Source: Cellulosimicrobium cellulans
GTDB taxonomy: Bacteria; Actinomycetota; Actinomycetes; Actinomycetales; Cellulomonadaceae
Length of the DNA: 64,000 nucleotides
NCBI RefSeq assembly: GCF_006539945.1
Contig: NZ_BJNZ01000005.1
Span: 1-64,000 of the forward strand
Direction of reading: 5' to 3'
The notes under the pieces: model-generated
The model's database searches: none
What the model saw: the letters and a program-made list of their open reading frames with translations, nothing else
What the model was told of the DNA's origin: nothing
Part shown: piece after piece, positions 10,707 to 19,958 of the stretch
Position numbering within the stretch: the stretch's first letter is position 1
Layout: each line of letters starts with the position of its first letter
Position numbers and translations under genes: made by a program

Positions 10707-12215
10707 GTGTCACTCTCAGTCATGGCTATCCCGACGACGCGACCGGCCGGAATCGCGGAACATGCGGAAATCCCGCTGGAGAGCGAGCCCGACGCCCTCA
10801 CGATCGGCCGCAGGATCCGGCACCTGCGCACCGCGCGGGGCCTGACGCTCGACGAGCTCGGGGCCGCGATCGGCCGCGCACCGTCCCAGGTGTCGCTCCT
10901 GGAGAACGGCAAGCGCGAGCCCAAGTTCGCGCAGCTCCAGGCCGTCGCGCGGGCGCTGGGCGCGAGCCTCGACGACCTGCTGTCGCCCGAGGCGCCGTCG
11001 CGCCGGGACGCGCTCGAGATCGAGCTGGAGCGGGCGCAGCGGGGCCCGCTCTTCGACGCGCTCGGGCTGCGCCCGGTGCGGGTCGGCAAGTCGCTGCCCA
11101 CGGACGCGCTCGAGACGATCGTGGCGCTGGAGCGCGAGCTCCAGCGACTGCACACCGAGCGCGCGGCGACGCCTGAGGAGGCGCGGCGCGCGAACGCGGA
11201 GCTGCGATCCACGATGCGCGCGCAGGACAACTACTTCCCGGAGCTCGAGGACGCCGCGGCAGAGCTGCTCGACGGCGTGGGGCACGCGGGCGGCCCGCTG
11301 CCCCAGCGCGTCGCGGCGGACATCGCGGCGCACCTGGGCTTCACGCTGCACTACGTGGGCGACCTGCCGCACTCGACCCGCTCGGTGCTCGACCTGCGCC
11401 ACCGCCGCGTCTACCTGCCGAGCAACGGGATGCGTGGGCGGTCCAACGCGACGTCGGCGCTGCTCCAGGCGCTCGCGCCGCACGTGCTCGGCCACGCGGA
11501 GCCGCGCGACTACCGCGAGTTCCTGCGCCAGCGCGTCGAGGCCAACTACCTCGCGGCGGCGCTCCTGCTGCCCGAGCGTCACGCGGTCAAGGCGCTGCGG
11601 GCCGCGAAGGACGCGCGCGAGATCTCGATCGAGGACCTGCGCGACGCGTTCGCCGTGTCGTACGAGACGGCCGCGCACCGGTTCACGAACCTCGCGACCA
11701 AGCACCTCGGCATCCCCGTGCACTTCATGAAGGTCCACGAGTCGGGTGTCATCCACAAGGCGTACGAGAACGACGGCGTCCGCTTCCCCGCCGACCCGCT
11801 CGGCGCCGTCGAGGGGCAGTACGTGTGCCGGAGCTGGACCGCGCGCACGGTGTTCGCGGTCGAGGACCGGCTCAGTCCGTTCAGCCAGTACACGGACACG
11901 CCGAGCGGCACCTACTGGTGCACGTCGCGCGTGCAGGCGTCGGCGGACGGCGAGTTCTCGGTGAGCGTCGGCGTGCCGTTCGCGCACGTGAAGTGGTTCC
12001 TGGGCCGCGACACGACCGAGCGTCTGGTCTCCCGCTGCCCGGACGGCGCGTGCTGCCGCCGCCCGCCGGACGCGCTCTCCGACCGCTGGGCCGGGCAGTC
12101 GTGGCCGAGCGCCCGCCCGCACGCGTCGATGCTCGCCGCGATGCCGACCGGCGCGTTCCCCGGCGTCGACACGACCGAGGTCTACTCGTTCCTCGAGTCC
12201 CACGCCCCCCGCTGA
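10707..12215 (+). CDS. ramB: RamB-type short-chain fatty acyl regulator of acetate metabolism
   Basis: A 502-residue DNA-binding regulator. An XRE helix-turn-helix lies at about residues 32-90 (GRRIRHLRTARGLTLDELGAAIG, then APSQVSLLENGKREPKF). It is followed by an IrrE/DUF955-like peptidase-fold segment (VEANYLAAALLLPERHAV) and a C-terminal DUF2083 domain with a cysteine pair (SRCPDGACCRRPPDA). This order is that of RamB/ScfR proteins, which control acetate and glyoxylate genes in Corynebacterium and relatives. GTG at 10707 was chosen because GGAAGGAG ends six bases before it; the ATG at 10722 is too far from any ribosome site. Divergent placement from aceA supports a role in controlling the shunt. 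Confidence 0.88.
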   Translation: MSLSVMAIPTTRPAGIAEHAEIPLESEPDALTIGRRIRHLRTARGLTLDELGAAIGRAPSQVSLLENGKREPKFAQLQAVARALGASLDDLLSPEAPSRRDALEIELERAQRGPLFDALGLRPVRVGKSLPTDALETIVALERELQRLHTERAATPEEARRANAELRSTMRAQDNYFPELEDAAAELLDGVGHAGGPLPQRVAADIAAHLGFTLHYVGDLPHSTRSVLDLRHRRVYLPSNGMRGRSNATSALLQALAPHVLGHAEPRDYREFLRQRVEANYLAAALLLPERHAVKALRAAKDAREISIEDLRDAFAVSYETAAHRFTNLATKHLGIPVHFMKVHESGVIHKAYENDGVRFPADPLGAVEGQYVCRSWTARTVFAVEDRLSPFSQYTDTPSGTYWCTSRVQASADGEFSVSVGVPFAHVKWFLGRDTTERLVSRCPDGACCRRPPDALSDRWAGQSWPSARPHASMLAAMPTGAFPGVDTTEVYSFLESHAPR

Positions 12216-12282
12216 GTGCTGGGCGTGTGTCGTTCGCACGGGGCTCCGGCGACACGTTCCCAGGACTCGACGGATGCCACCG

Positions 12283-14043
12283 TCAGCCGATCGAGCCGCC
12301 CTCGGTCGGCGCGTCCATGGCGTCCTTGAGGCGCACGGTGTCGGCGTCCGACCAGCCGTCCGGGGCGTGCAGGGCGGCGAACCCGTCGGCGTACTCGAGG
12401 TGGTAGACGTGGCCGTGGCCCGGCGGGATGTCGGACGCGGCCGCGACGAACAGGTCGCCCGTGAGCTGCCAGAACGTGACGAACGGGTACCACCGCACGT
12501 CACCCAGCACGTCGGGCCCGCGCGGCTCGCGCAGCCAGTCGGGCTCCGACCACAGCGTCTCGGGTCCCCACCAGGTCACGCCGTCGGACGCGTGCTGGAG
12601 GTAGACGACGCGTGGCTCGTCCCAGCGCGGGCCGGGCCCCCACAGGTCGGCGACCCCGGTCGCGACCGGGTCGCCCCAGCGGACCTGGCGGCCGTCGTCG
12701 AGCACGGGCGCGTACTCGAGCGACCCGGGATCGCGCGCGTCGGTGAGCTCGCGCCACAGCGGCGTGAACCCGGGCGTCCCGGTGAACATCGCACCGTCGG
12801 AGCGGGCCTCGACGTCCTGGACGCCGCTGAACGCGCCCTGCATGCCGAACGACCCGAGCGAGATGCCGAACGCGAGCAGGCGCGGGCGGTCGTCCTCGGG
12901 GAGCTCCGACCAGCGGTCGTACACGGCCTCGAACAGCGCTCTGCCGGCCGCGGGCGGGGTCGAGCGGTCGCCCACGAAGCTGATCCAGCTCGGCAGGTAC
13001 GAGTACTGCATGCTCGCGATCGCGGTGTCGCCGCCGTGCATGAGCTCGAGCGCCTCCACCATGCCCGGGTCGACCCAGCCCGTCCCCGTCGTGGTCGCGA
13101 CGACGAGGACCGACCGGTCCCACGCGTCGGTGCGGTCGAGCTCGTCGACGACGCGGGCCGCCGTGGCGTCGAGGTCGCCGTCCGGATCGAGGCCGGCGTA
13201 GGCGTGGATCGGCTCGCGCACGTCCGCAGGGTCGACGACGTCGCCCGCCTGGGCGAACGCGCGCAGCTCGTCGACGGTCGGGCCGGACACGACGAACTTG
13301 CGACCCTCCGCGCCGAGCGAGTCCCACGTCTCGGGGGACGCGTCCGACCCGGACCGCTCGGGCTGGGCCGGGGGCGACAGGCGCGGGTCGACGTCGGCGT
13401 TCGCGGTCGCGTAGATCGAGTTCAGCGCGTTGAGCGCACCCGACCAGATGACGCCGTTGAACACCAGGACGACGACCACGGCGACGACGACGCCGCTGAC
13501 GAACCGGGCCACGGGCGCGGGCACGACGTTGTCGACGACGAGGCTGAGCCAGCGCGCGAGGCGCCGCAGACCGCGGCCCACCTGGAGCACGAGCAGCGCG
13601 ACGGCGAGCGCCACGAGCAGCGTGACGACCTCGCGCCCGGGCACGTCCTCGGACATGCCGAACAGGTGCCGCAGCTCGATCTGGCGGCGCGCCCCGAGGA
13701 TCAGCGAGAGCGGCACGAGCACGGTCGCCGCCCCGGCGAGCACCCACCACGCGATCCGGCTCGCGCGCGCCGTCCAGCGGATCCGGAGCCCGACCTTGAG
13801 CGCGAACCACTCGACGAACGCCCCGACGCCGTACCCGCCGACCGCGCTCACCCCGGAGATCACCGCCTGGTAGTACCAGGCGCGCGGGATGAGCGACGGC
13901 GTGAACGACAGGCAGAACCACAGCAGCGCGAGCACCAGCCCGGTCGCGGAGAACCGCCGGAGCCACCGCCCCCACACCCCGTGCCTCGCGGGCTTCTCGT
14001 CGACGGGCTCGGGGGTACGGGTCTCCGTCACGGTGGGCTGCAC
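12283..14043 (-). CDS. Membrane alpha/beta hydrolase (Abhydrolase_9 type)
   Basis: A 586-residue protein. The N-terminal third has about five transmembrane segments (for example GLVLALLWFCLSFTPSLIPR at about 36-55, and VVTLLVALAVALLVLQVG). The C-terminal two thirds form an extracytoplasmic alpha/beta hydrolase domain with the nucleophile motif FGISLGSFGMQGAF (GxSxG at about 385). The combination matches the Abhydrolase_9 and Abhydrolase_9_N pair found in actinobacteria. Its substrate is unknown. It is convergent with ramB and lies 66 bases downstream of the thiolase on the same strand. It is probably not part of the coupled operon but could be reached by read-through. A link to PHB breakdown is possible but unsupported. 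Confidence 0.82.
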   Translation of the reverse strand: MQPTVTETRTPEPVDEKPARHGVWGRWLRRFSATGLVLALLWFCLSFTPSLIPRAWYYQAVISGVSAVGGYGVGAFVEWFALKVGLRIRWTARASRIAWWVLAGAATVLVPLSLILGARRQIELRHLFGMSEDVPGREVVTLLVALAVALLVLQVGRGLRRLARWLSLVVDNVVPAPVARFVSGVVVAVVVVLVFNGVIWSGALNALNSIYATANADVDPRLSPPAQPERSGSDASPETWDSLGAEGRKFVVSGPTVDELRAFAQAGDVVDPADVREPIHAYAGLDPDGDLDATAARVVDELDRTDAWDRSVLVVATTTGTGWVDPGMVEALELMHGGDTAIASMQYSYLPSWISFVGDRSTPPAAGRALFEAVYDRWSELPEDDRPRLLAFGISLGSFGMQGAFSGVQDVEARSDGAMFTGTPGFTPLWRELTDARDPGSLEYAPVLDDGRQVRWGDPVATGVADLWGPGPRWDEPRVVYLQHASDGVTWWGPETLWSEPDWLREPRGPDVLGDVRWYPFVTFWQLTGDLFVAAASDIPPGHGHVYHLEYADGFAALHAPDGWSDADTVRLKDAMDAPTEGGSIG

Positions 14044-14109
14044 ATCGCGAGCGTAGGCGAGGCGCCGCGAACCGTCCCCTCGAAGCGCCCGCGCCCGCGC
14101 CGGGAGCGG

Positions 14110-15315
14110 TCACGCCTCCAGCAGCAGCGCCTCTCCCTGGCCGCCTCCGCCGCACAGCCCGACGGCGACGCGCCCGCCCCCGCGGCGCGCGAGCTCGTGC
14201 GCCGCGTGGACCGCGAGGCGGGCACCGGACGCGCCGATGGGGTGGCCGAGCGAGATGCCGCCGCCGTGCACGTTGACGACGTCCGGCGAGACGCCGAGCA
14301 CGCGCGTGGAGACCGCGACGACGGTCGCGAACGCCTCGTTGATCTCGACGAGGTCGAGGTCGTCGACCGTCCATCCGGCCCGGTCGAGGGCCTGCTGGAT
14401 CGCGCGCGCGGGCTGGGAGTGCAGGGACGTGTCCGGGCCGGCGACCTGGCCCCACGTCCGTACGGTCGCGAGCACCGGCGCGCCCGCGGACTCGGCCCGG
14501 GCGCGGGTCGTCAGCACGAGCGCGGCCGCGCCGTCGGAGATCTGCGACGCGTTGCCCGCGGTGATGGTGCCCTCGGGGTCGAACGCGGGGCGCAGGCGCG
14601 CCAAGGTCTCGGTGGTCGTGTCGGGGCGCACGCCCTCGTCGTCGCGCACCTCGACCGGCTCGCCCCGGCGCTGCGGGACGCTCACGGGCGCGAGCTCGGC
14701 GTCGAACAGGCCGTCCTTCGCCGCGGCCGCGGCGCGCTGGTGCGAGGCCGCCGCGACGGCGTCCTGCTCCTCGCGCGAGACGTACACGTCGCCCACGTTG
14801 GTGCGCTCGGTCGAGACGCCCATGGAGGCGCGGTCGAACGCGTCGGTGAGCCCGTCGCGCGCGACGGCGTCGACGAGCGTCGCGTCGCCGAACGCGAACC
14901 CGGCGCGCGAGCCGGGCAGGAGGTGCGGCGCGTCGGTCATGGACTCCTGGCCGCCGACGAGCACGACCTCCGCCTCGCCGGAGCGGATCATCCGCGTCCC
15001 GTCGATCACGGCGGTGAGCCCGGAGAGGCACACCTTGTTCACCGTCACGGCGGGCACGTCCCAGCCCACCCCCGCGGCGGCGGCCGTCTGGCGCGCGGGG
15101 TTCTGACCGGCCCCGGCCTGGAGCACCTGGCCGAGCACCACGGCGTCGACGGCGTCCGCGCCGAGCCCCGAGCGCTCGATCGCGGCGCGCGCGGCGACGG
15201 CGCCGAGCTCGACCGCGGTCAGCGCGGCGAGCGAGCCCTTGAGCCGCCCCTGGGGTGTGCGGGCGGCGGCGACGACCACGACGTCGTCAGGGGAGTGCGG
15301 GGTGGTGGTGCTCAC
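14110..15315 (-). CDS. Acetyl-CoA C-acyltransferase (thiolase)
   Basis: A 401-residue thiolase, the usual family length, cleaving acetoacetyl-CoA or another 3-oxoacyl-CoA with CoA in the cytoplasm. The active-site Cys is in VNKVCLSGLTAVI (about residue 92). NEAFA lies near 323, the catalytic His in GGGISLGHPIGASGAR near 353, and the second Cys in GLCGGGGQGEALL near 384. The GTG start overlaps the preceding hydrolase stop by four bases. It is the last gene of the long leftward operon. With the 3-hydroxybutyrate dehydrogenase and CoA-transferase upstream, its likely job is acetoacetyl-CoA to two acetyl-CoA. A beta-ketoadipyl-CoA thiolase is the main alternative, but no other aromatic-pathway gene is present. 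Confidence 0.92.
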   Translation of the reverse strand: MSTTTPHSPDDVVVVAAARTPQGRLKGSLAALTAVELGAVAARAAIERSGLGADAVDAVVLGQVLQAGAGQNPARQTAAAAGVGWDVPAVTVNKVCLSGLTAVIDGTRMIRSGEAEVVLVGGQESMTDAPHLLPGSRAGFAFGDATLVDAVARDGLTDAFDRASMGVSTERTNVGDVYVSREEQDAVAAASHQRAAAAAKDGLFDAELAPVSVPQRRGEPVEVRDDEGVRPDTTTETLARLRPAFDPEGTITAGNASQISDGAAALVLTTRARAESAGAPVLATVRTWGQVAGPDTSLHSQPARAIQQALDRAGWTVDDLDLVEINEAFATVVAVSTRVLGVSPDVVNVHGGGISLGHPIGASGARLAVHAAHELARRGGGRVAVGLCGGGGQGEALLLEA

Positions 15316-16487
15316 GGCTGGACCTCCAGGGGTGCGGACGGCGGTGTCTGCGCGGGCGCCGGGGGTGTGGCGCCCGCTCGTGCGGCGGCGGCGGTGTCGA
15401 CGACGGCGACGGCACCGTCGACCAGCCCGAGCAGGAGCCCGAGGAACACGTCCGGCTCCTCGAGGTGGGGACTGTGCCCGACGCCGGGCCGCACCTCTTC
15501 ACGGTACCGCCCGCCCGCGGCCGCGTAGGCGTCGAGGACGGCCCGGGTCTGGGCGACCATCGGCTGCGGCGGGTGCGTCTCGGCCCCCGGCCAGCCGGGG
15601 ACGGCGCCGAGCGCGCCGAGCTGCGCGAGGTCGAACAGCGACGCGTCGGAGACGATCGCGTCGGCGTCGCCGCGCACCCACAGCACGGGTGCTGTGGCCC
15701 CGGAGGTCGCGAAGCCGGACAGGTCGCAGTACTTGGCGCTGATCGCGTTGTTCATGCCCTGCGTCCCGGGCGCCACGCCGGGCCAGGTGTCGGACGCCGT
15801 CCGGTCGCCCGGGTAGTTGCCGTCGCCCGTGCGCGTGGAGAGCACGGAGTCGAGCAGGAGCTCCTCGAGCGTGCCCAGCGGCTCGCCGAGCGAGGCCGGG
15901 TCGGCGACGTAGAACCGACGCAGCACGTCGCGCGGCGACCCGGCGTCCTCGCTGCGGTCGCCCGCGGCGAGCGCCGCCACGAACGCGGGGTTCGCCGTCC
16001 CGCCGCCCGAGCCCGCGAAGTCGGGGGAGAGCGGCGCGCCGTCGACGTCGCGCGTGCCGCCGAACCCGTAGGGCGACATGGGTGCCTCGAGGAGGATCGC
16101 GTCGAACAGGTCGGGCCGGTCGGTCGCGAGCTGCAGCACGACGCCCGCGCCCGCGGAGTGCGCGACGGCGACGAGCGGGCGTGCGAGGTCGAGCGCGTCG
16201 AGGACGGCCGCGACGTCGTCGGCGAAGTCCCGCACGCCGCGGGTCGCGTCGACGGGCCGGGGCTCGGCGTCGCCGTACCCGCGCAGGTCGACGGCGACGC
16301 CGCGCACGTCGGCGGGCAGCGCGCGCAGCAGCGGGTCGAAGAACGCCGACGACGAGCAGTTGCCGTGCACGAGCAGGACGGTCGCGCGCGCGTCGCGCTC
16401 GGTGGCGACCTCGCGCACGTGCTCGCGCCCGCGCGGGGTCGGGACGTCGCGGCGCAGCACCTCGCGGCGCCGCACGTCGCGCGTCAC
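15312..16487 (-). CDS. Alpha/beta hydrolase of the putative PHB operon
   Basis: A 391-residue soluble alpha/beta hydrolase. An oxyanion-type [16 protein letters not shown] lies at about residue 33, the nucleophile elbow AHSAGAGVV (GxSxG variant HSAG) near 106, the acid near [11 protein letters not shown] and the catalytic His in [11 protein letters not shown] near the C-terminus. An Ala/Pro-rich tail follows. There is no signal peptide, so it is cytoplasmic. GTG at 16487 overlaps the CoA-transferase stop by four bases, and its stop overlaps the thiolase start likewise. From context it could hydrolyse imported 3-hydroxybutyrate oligomers or another ester or lactone; this is inference. Confidence 0.85.
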   Translation of the reverse strand: MTRDVRRREVLRRDVPTPRGREHVREVATERDARATVLLVHGNCSSSAFFDPLLRALPADVRGVAVDLRGYGDAEPRPVDATRGVRDFADDVAAVLDALDLARPLVAVAHSAGAGVVLQLATDRPDLFDAILLEAPMSPYGFGGTRDVDGAPLSPDFAGSGGGTANPAFVAALAAGDRSEDAGSPRDVLRRFYVADPASLGEPLGTLEELLLDSVLSTRTGDGNYPGDRTASDTWPGVAPGTQGMNNAISAKYCDLSGFATSGATAPVLWVRGDADAIVSDASLFDLAQLGALGAVPGWPGAETHPPQPMVAQTRAVLDAYAAAGGRYREEVRPGVGHSPHLEEPDVFLGLLLGLVDGAVAVVDTAAAARAGATPPAPAQTPPSAPLEVQP

Positions 16488-17188
16488 GACGGCGTCCCCG
16501 CGGCCTGCGTGGACGGTCCCGGACCGGCGTCGGCCACGTCGAGCGGGGCGTCGTCGAGCGCGACGGCGAGGTCGGGCTCGGTCGCGGCGCGCACGTCGTC
16601 GACGCTCACGCCCGGCGCGGTCTCGCGCAGCACGAGGCCGTCGGGCGTCACGTCGATCACCGCGAGGTCCGTGATGACCCGGTGCACGACGCCCCGCCCG
16701 GTGAGCGGCAGGGAGCACGAGCGCAGGATCTTGGGCGACCCGTCGCGCGCCACGTGCTCCATGAGCACGATGACGCGCCCGGCCCCGTGCACGAGGTCCA
16801 TCGCGCCCCCGGGTCCCTTGACCATCTTGCCGGGGATCATCCAGTTGGCGAGGTCGCCCGTCTCGGAGACCTGCATGCCGCCGAGGATCGCGGCGTCGAT
16901 CTTGCCGCCGCGGATCATGCCGAAGCTCAGCGCCGAGTCGAAGAACGCGGCGCCCGGCAGGACGGTGACGGTCTCCTTGCCGGCGTTGATGAGATCGGGG
17001 TCGACGGCGTCCTCGGTCGGGTAGGGCCCGACGCCGAGGATCCCGTTCTCGGACTGGAGCACGAGGTGCTTGTCGTCGGGCACGTAGTTGGGCACGAGCG
17101 TCGGCAGGCCGATGCCGAGGTTGACGTACCAACCGTCCTGGAGCTCGCGCGCGGCGCGCGCGGCCATCTCGTCACGGGTGAGCGGCAC
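16484..17188 (-). CDS. scoB: 3-oxoacid CoA-transferase subunit B
   Basis: A 234-residue beta subunit of a family I CoA-transferase, which moves CoA from succinyl-CoA to acetoacetate or another 3-oxoacid. Conserved features are [15 protein letters not shown] (about 22-36), the catalytic Glu in [12 protein letters not shown] (about 50) and the [19 protein letters not shown] block (about 104-122). It ends in a short Gly/Pro-rich tail. It starts three bases after the A-subunit stop, and its stop overlaps the next hydrolase start. Together the two subunits make the usual heterotetramer. SCOT and 3-oxoadipate CoA-transferase cannot be separated by sequence alone; the 3-hydroxybutyrate dehydrogenase in the operon favours acetoacetate. 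Confidence 0.93.
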   Translation of the reverse strand: MPLTRDEMAARAARELQDGWYVNLGIGLPTLVPNYVPDDKHLVLQSENGILGVGPYPTEDAVDPDLINAGKETVTVLPGAAFFDSALSFGMIRGGKIDAAILGGMQVSETGDLANWMIPGKMVKGPGGAMDLVHGAGRVIVLMEHVARDGSPKILRSCSLPLTGRGVVHRVITDLAVIDVTPDGLVLRETAPGVSVDDVRAATEPDLAVALDDAPLDVADAGPGPSTQAAGTPS

Positions 17189-17191
17189 GGC

Positions 17192-18076
17192 TCAGCCCTC
17201 CTTCACGGTGGTCGCGGTGCCCGACGGCGCGGGCGCGGGCTGGTCGGTCGGCGCGGCCGGGCGCACGGTGCGGCGCTCGATGCGCTTGGGGACGTCGGGG
17301 CCGACCTCGACGACGCGGTGCACGAACACGCCGGGCAGGTGCACCTCGTCGGGGTCGATCTCGCCGGGCTCGACGAGCTCCTCGACCTGCGCGACGCACA
17401 CGCGGCCCGCCATCGCGGCGAGCGGGGAGAAGTTGCGGGCCGAGCGGTGGAACACGAGGTTGCCGTGCCGGTCGCCGCGCAGGGCGTGCACGAGCGCGTA
17501 GTCGGTGGTGATCGCGTCCTCGAGCACGAACTCGGCCTCGTCGGCGAACGCGCCGTCGCGGCCGCGCGGCCCGACGCCGAACGTGCGCACCTCCTTGGGC
17601 GCGCTCGCCTGCGCGACGCCGCCCGCGCCGTCGTACCGCTGGGGGAGGCCGCCCTCGGCGACCTGCGTGCCGACGCCGGTGCGGGTCCAGAACCCGGCGA
17701 TGCCCGCGCCCCCGGCGCGCAGCTTCTCCGCGAGCGTGCCCTGCGGCGTGAGCTCCAGCTCGAGCTCGCCCGAGAGGAACTGCCGCTCGAACTCCTTGTT
17801 CTCCCCGACGTACGAGCTCGTCATCTTGCGGATGCGGCCGGCCCCGAGCAGGACGCCCAGGCCCCAGTCGTCGACGCCGCAGTTGTTGCTCACGACCCAC
17901 AGGTCGCGCGTGCCCTGCGCGAGCAGCGCCTCGATGAGCGCGATCGGGTTGCCGCACAGGCCGAACCCGCCGACGGCGAGCGACGCGCCGTCGGGCACGT
18001 CCGCGACGGCCTCGGCCGCGGACGCGACCACCTTGTCCAGCCCGGTCCCTCGTGGGGACGCGATCGTGGGGCTCAT
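17192..18076 (-). CDS. scoA: 3-oxoacid CoA-transferase subunit A
   Basis: A 294-residue alpha subunit of the same enzyme. Landmarks are DGASLAVGGFGLCGNPIALIEAL (CoA-binding glycine-rich region, about 29-51), VVSNNCGVDDWGLGVLL, MTSSYVGENKEFERQFLSGE (about 85-104) and LVFHRSARNFSPLAAMAGR. It is longer than the usual 230 residues because of a loop insert near 150-180 (GVAQASAPKEVRTFGVGPRG) and a Pro-rich C-terminal extension. The start overlaps the preceding hydrolase stop by four bases. GGTCACGG-type sequence upstream is a poor ribosome site, consistent with translational coupling. Confidence 0.93.
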   Translation of the reverse strand: MSPTIASPRGTGLDKVVASAAEAVADVPDGASLAVGGFGLCGNPIALIEALLAQGTRDLWVVSNNCGVDDWGLGVLLGAGRIRKMTSSYVGENKEFERQFLSGELELELTPQGTLAEKLRAGGAGIAGFWTRTGVGTQVAEGGLPQRYDGAGGVAQASAPKEVRTFGVGPRGRDGAFADEAEFVLEDAITTDYALVHALRGDRHGNLVFHRSARNFSPLAAMAGRVCVAQVEELVEPGEIDPDEVHLPGVFVHRVVEVGPDVPKRIERRTVRPAAPTDQPAPAPSGTATTVKEG

Positions 18077-19167
18077 GCCGTGACCTCCTCGTCACTCGCC
18101 GGCCCTGCTCCGCCGCTCGTGGCGGCGGCCAGGGCCCGCAGGGTCTCGCCCGCGACGGCCTCGACGCCGGGCGGGCTCATGATGATCGTGTAGTGATTGA
18201 TACCCGCTACGTCGCGGGTGCGCAGCCCCGGCAGCCGCTCGCGCCACGCGGCGAGGTGCTCGGGGGAGTAGAGGGCCTCGGGCTCGTCGAGCAGGCCGCG
18301 CGGTGCGCGCAGGAGCACGACCGGGACGTCGAGCGGGCGGTCGCCGGTGAGCGCGTCCGCGAGCGGCCCGCCCTCGTAGAGCTCGAGCGAGTCGGCCGAG
18401 ACCGCCGCGCCCGACGACGCCGGGCGCAGGTCCGGGGCCTCGCCCACGAGGTCGTAGTCGACGTAGCCCGCGACGACGTCGCCCCACGGCTCGTCCCACG
18501 CGCTCGCGAACGCCGGGTGCGCGCGCCAGAAGCCGCGGTACTCCTCGCGGTCGGCGAACGTGCGCTCGAGGCGCTCGACGGCCGGGCCGAGCAGGGCGCG
18601 CAGGACCTCGTCGTGCGTCGCGTCGGGCGCGAGCCCGGTGGGCGGCGGGAGCGGGATGCCGCCGTCGACGAGCACGAGCCGCGAGACGCGCCCGGGGTGG
18701 CGGTGCGCGAGCACCACCGACACGAACGCGCCCATCGAGTGTCCGAGCGCGACGACCCTCTCGACCCCCAGCGCGTCGAGCACGGCGGCGAGGTCGTCGG
18801 CGTGCGCGCCCATGCCGTACGGGCCGGGCAGCGTGTTGCTGCGCCCACGGCCCCGCAGGTCGGGCGCGACGACGCGCACGCCCGGCAGCGCGGCGACGAC
18901 CGCGGGCCACGCGCGGTGCGACGCGGTGATGCCGTGCACGGCGAGGACCGTCGGGACCGCCTGGCGCGCGCTGCCGTCCGTCCCGTCCTCCGCCGCGACC
19001 GAGCCGTCCGCGGCGACCGGGTCCCACACCCCGACGCGCAGCCGGCCGCCCGCGACGGGCACGTCGAGCGTCGCGTAGGTGTGGGTCTGCGCGGTGACGT
19101 CGTGCCGTGCGCGCGTGGGGTCCGTCGTCGGGCGGGCCGCCGTGCCCGCGGTCGCTCCCGCGGTCAC
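18073..19167 (-). CDS. Alpha/beta hydrolase, candidate 3-hydroxybutyrate oligomer hydrolase
   Basis: A 364-residue cytoplasmic alpha/beta hydrolase. VLAVHGITASHRAWPAVV (about 69-86) gives the oxyanion hole, VVALGHSMGAFVSVVLAHR (about 133-151) holds the GHSMG nucleophile elbow, and the catalytic His is in GINHYTIIMSPPG near 327. GTG at 19167 overlaps the dehydrogenase stop by four bases, so the two are coupled. Position directly between a 3-hydroxybutyrate dehydrogenase and a CoA-transferase suggests it splits dimers or oligomers of 3-hydroxybutyrate to the monomer used by the dehydrogenase. That substrate is inferred; the fold and catalytic residues are seen. Confidence 0.85.
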   Translation of the reverse strand: MTAGATAGTAARPTTDPTRARHDVTAQTHTYATLDVPVAGGRLRVGVWDPVAADGSVAAEDGTDGSARQAVPTVLAVHGITASHRAWPAVVAALPGVRVVAPDLRGRGRSNTLPGPYGMGAHADDLAAVLDALGVERVVALGHSMGAFVSVVLAHRHPGRVSRLVLVDGGIPLPPPTGLAPDATHDEVLRALLGPAVERLERTFADREEYRGFWRAHPAFASAWDEPWGDVVAGYVDYDLVGEAPDLRPASSGAAVSADSLELYEGGPLADALTGDRPLDVPVVLLRAPRGLLDEPEALYSPEHLAAWRERLPGLRTRDVAGINHYTIIMSPPGVEAVAGETLRALAAATSGGAGPASDEEVTA

Positions 19168-19958
19168 CGGGCACTCCAGCCGCCGTCGATCGTCCACGAC
19201 GCCCCCGAGACCATCGACGCGTCGGGGCCGGTGAGCCAGCCGACGAGCGACGCGACCTCCTCCGGCTCGACGAGCCGCTTCACCGCGGACTCGGCGAGGA
19301 GCACGGTCGCGAGCACCTCGGACGCGGGGATGTTGTGCACGCGCGCCTGGTCCGCGACCTGCTTCTCCACGAGCGGCGTGCGGACGTACCCGGGGTTGAC
19401 GCACACGCTCGTCACGCCGTGCGGGCCGCCCTCGAGCGCCGTCACCTTGGACAGGCCCTCCAGGCCGTGCTTCGCCGACACGTACGCCGACTTGAACGGC
19501 GACGCGACGAGGCCGTGCACGGACGAGACGTTGACGACGCGCCCGAACCCGCGCGCGTACATCCCCGGCAGCGCGGCCCGGACCAGCAGGAACGGTGCCT
19601 CGAGCATGATCGCGTGCAGCAGGCGGAAGTCGTCGGGCCGGAACTCCTCGATGGGGCTCACGCGCTGCACGCCCGCGTTGTTGACGAGCACGTCGACGTC
19701 GAGCGTGAGGTCGTCGAGCGCGCGCGTGTCGGCGAGGTCGACGACCCACGCCTCGCCCCCGAGCTCGTCCGCGAGGCGCTTCGCGCCGTCGGGGTCGACG
19801 TCCGCGACGGTCACGTGCGCGCCGCGCGCGGCGAGCTCGCGCGCGCACGCCGCGCCGATGCCGCTCGCGCCACCCGTGACGAGCGCGCGGCGCCCGGCGA
19901 GCGTGGGGGCGCCGGGCCCGGCGGGGTTGCCTGCGGGGACGGTGGCGGCGACGGTCAT
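19164..19958 (-). CDS. bdhA: 3-hydroxybutyrate dehydrogenase
   Basis: A 264-residue short-chain dehydrogenase that oxidises (R)-3-hydroxybutyrate to acetoacetate with NAD. It has the cofactor motif VTGGASGIGAACAREL (about 28-43), NNAGVQ near 98, the catalytic Ser in VVNVSSVHGLVASP (about 146) and YVSAKHG (Tyr-x3-Lys, about 159-163). The segment PGYVRTPLVEKQVADQARVH near 192 is characteristic of bacterial 3-hydroxybutyrate dehydrogenases, including the conserved Gln in EKQ. AAGGAG precedes the ATG. The start overlaps the TetR stop, and the stop overlaps the next hydrolase start. This is the strongest pointer to the substrate of the whole operon. Confidence 0.9.
   Translation of the reverse strand: MTVAATVPAGNPAGPGAPTLAGRRALVTGGASGIGAACARELAARGAHVTVADVDPDGAKRLADELGGEAWVVDLADTRALDDLTLDVDVLVNNAGVQRVSPIEEFRPDDFRLLHAIMLEAPFLLVRAALPGMYARGFGRVVNVSSVHGLVASPFKSAYVSAKHGLEGLSKVTALEGGPHGVTSVCVNPGYVRTPLVEKQVADQARVHNIPASEVLATVLLAESAVKRLVEPEEVASLVGWLTGPDASMVSGASWTIDGGWSAR

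Noticed and set aside
14110-18076. Beta-ketoadipate pathway end genes (pcaIJF)
   Set aside because: CoA-transferase and thiolase alone fit, but no ring-cleavage or other pca gene is present, whereas a 3-hydroxybutyrate dehydrogenase and a PHB depolymerase are.
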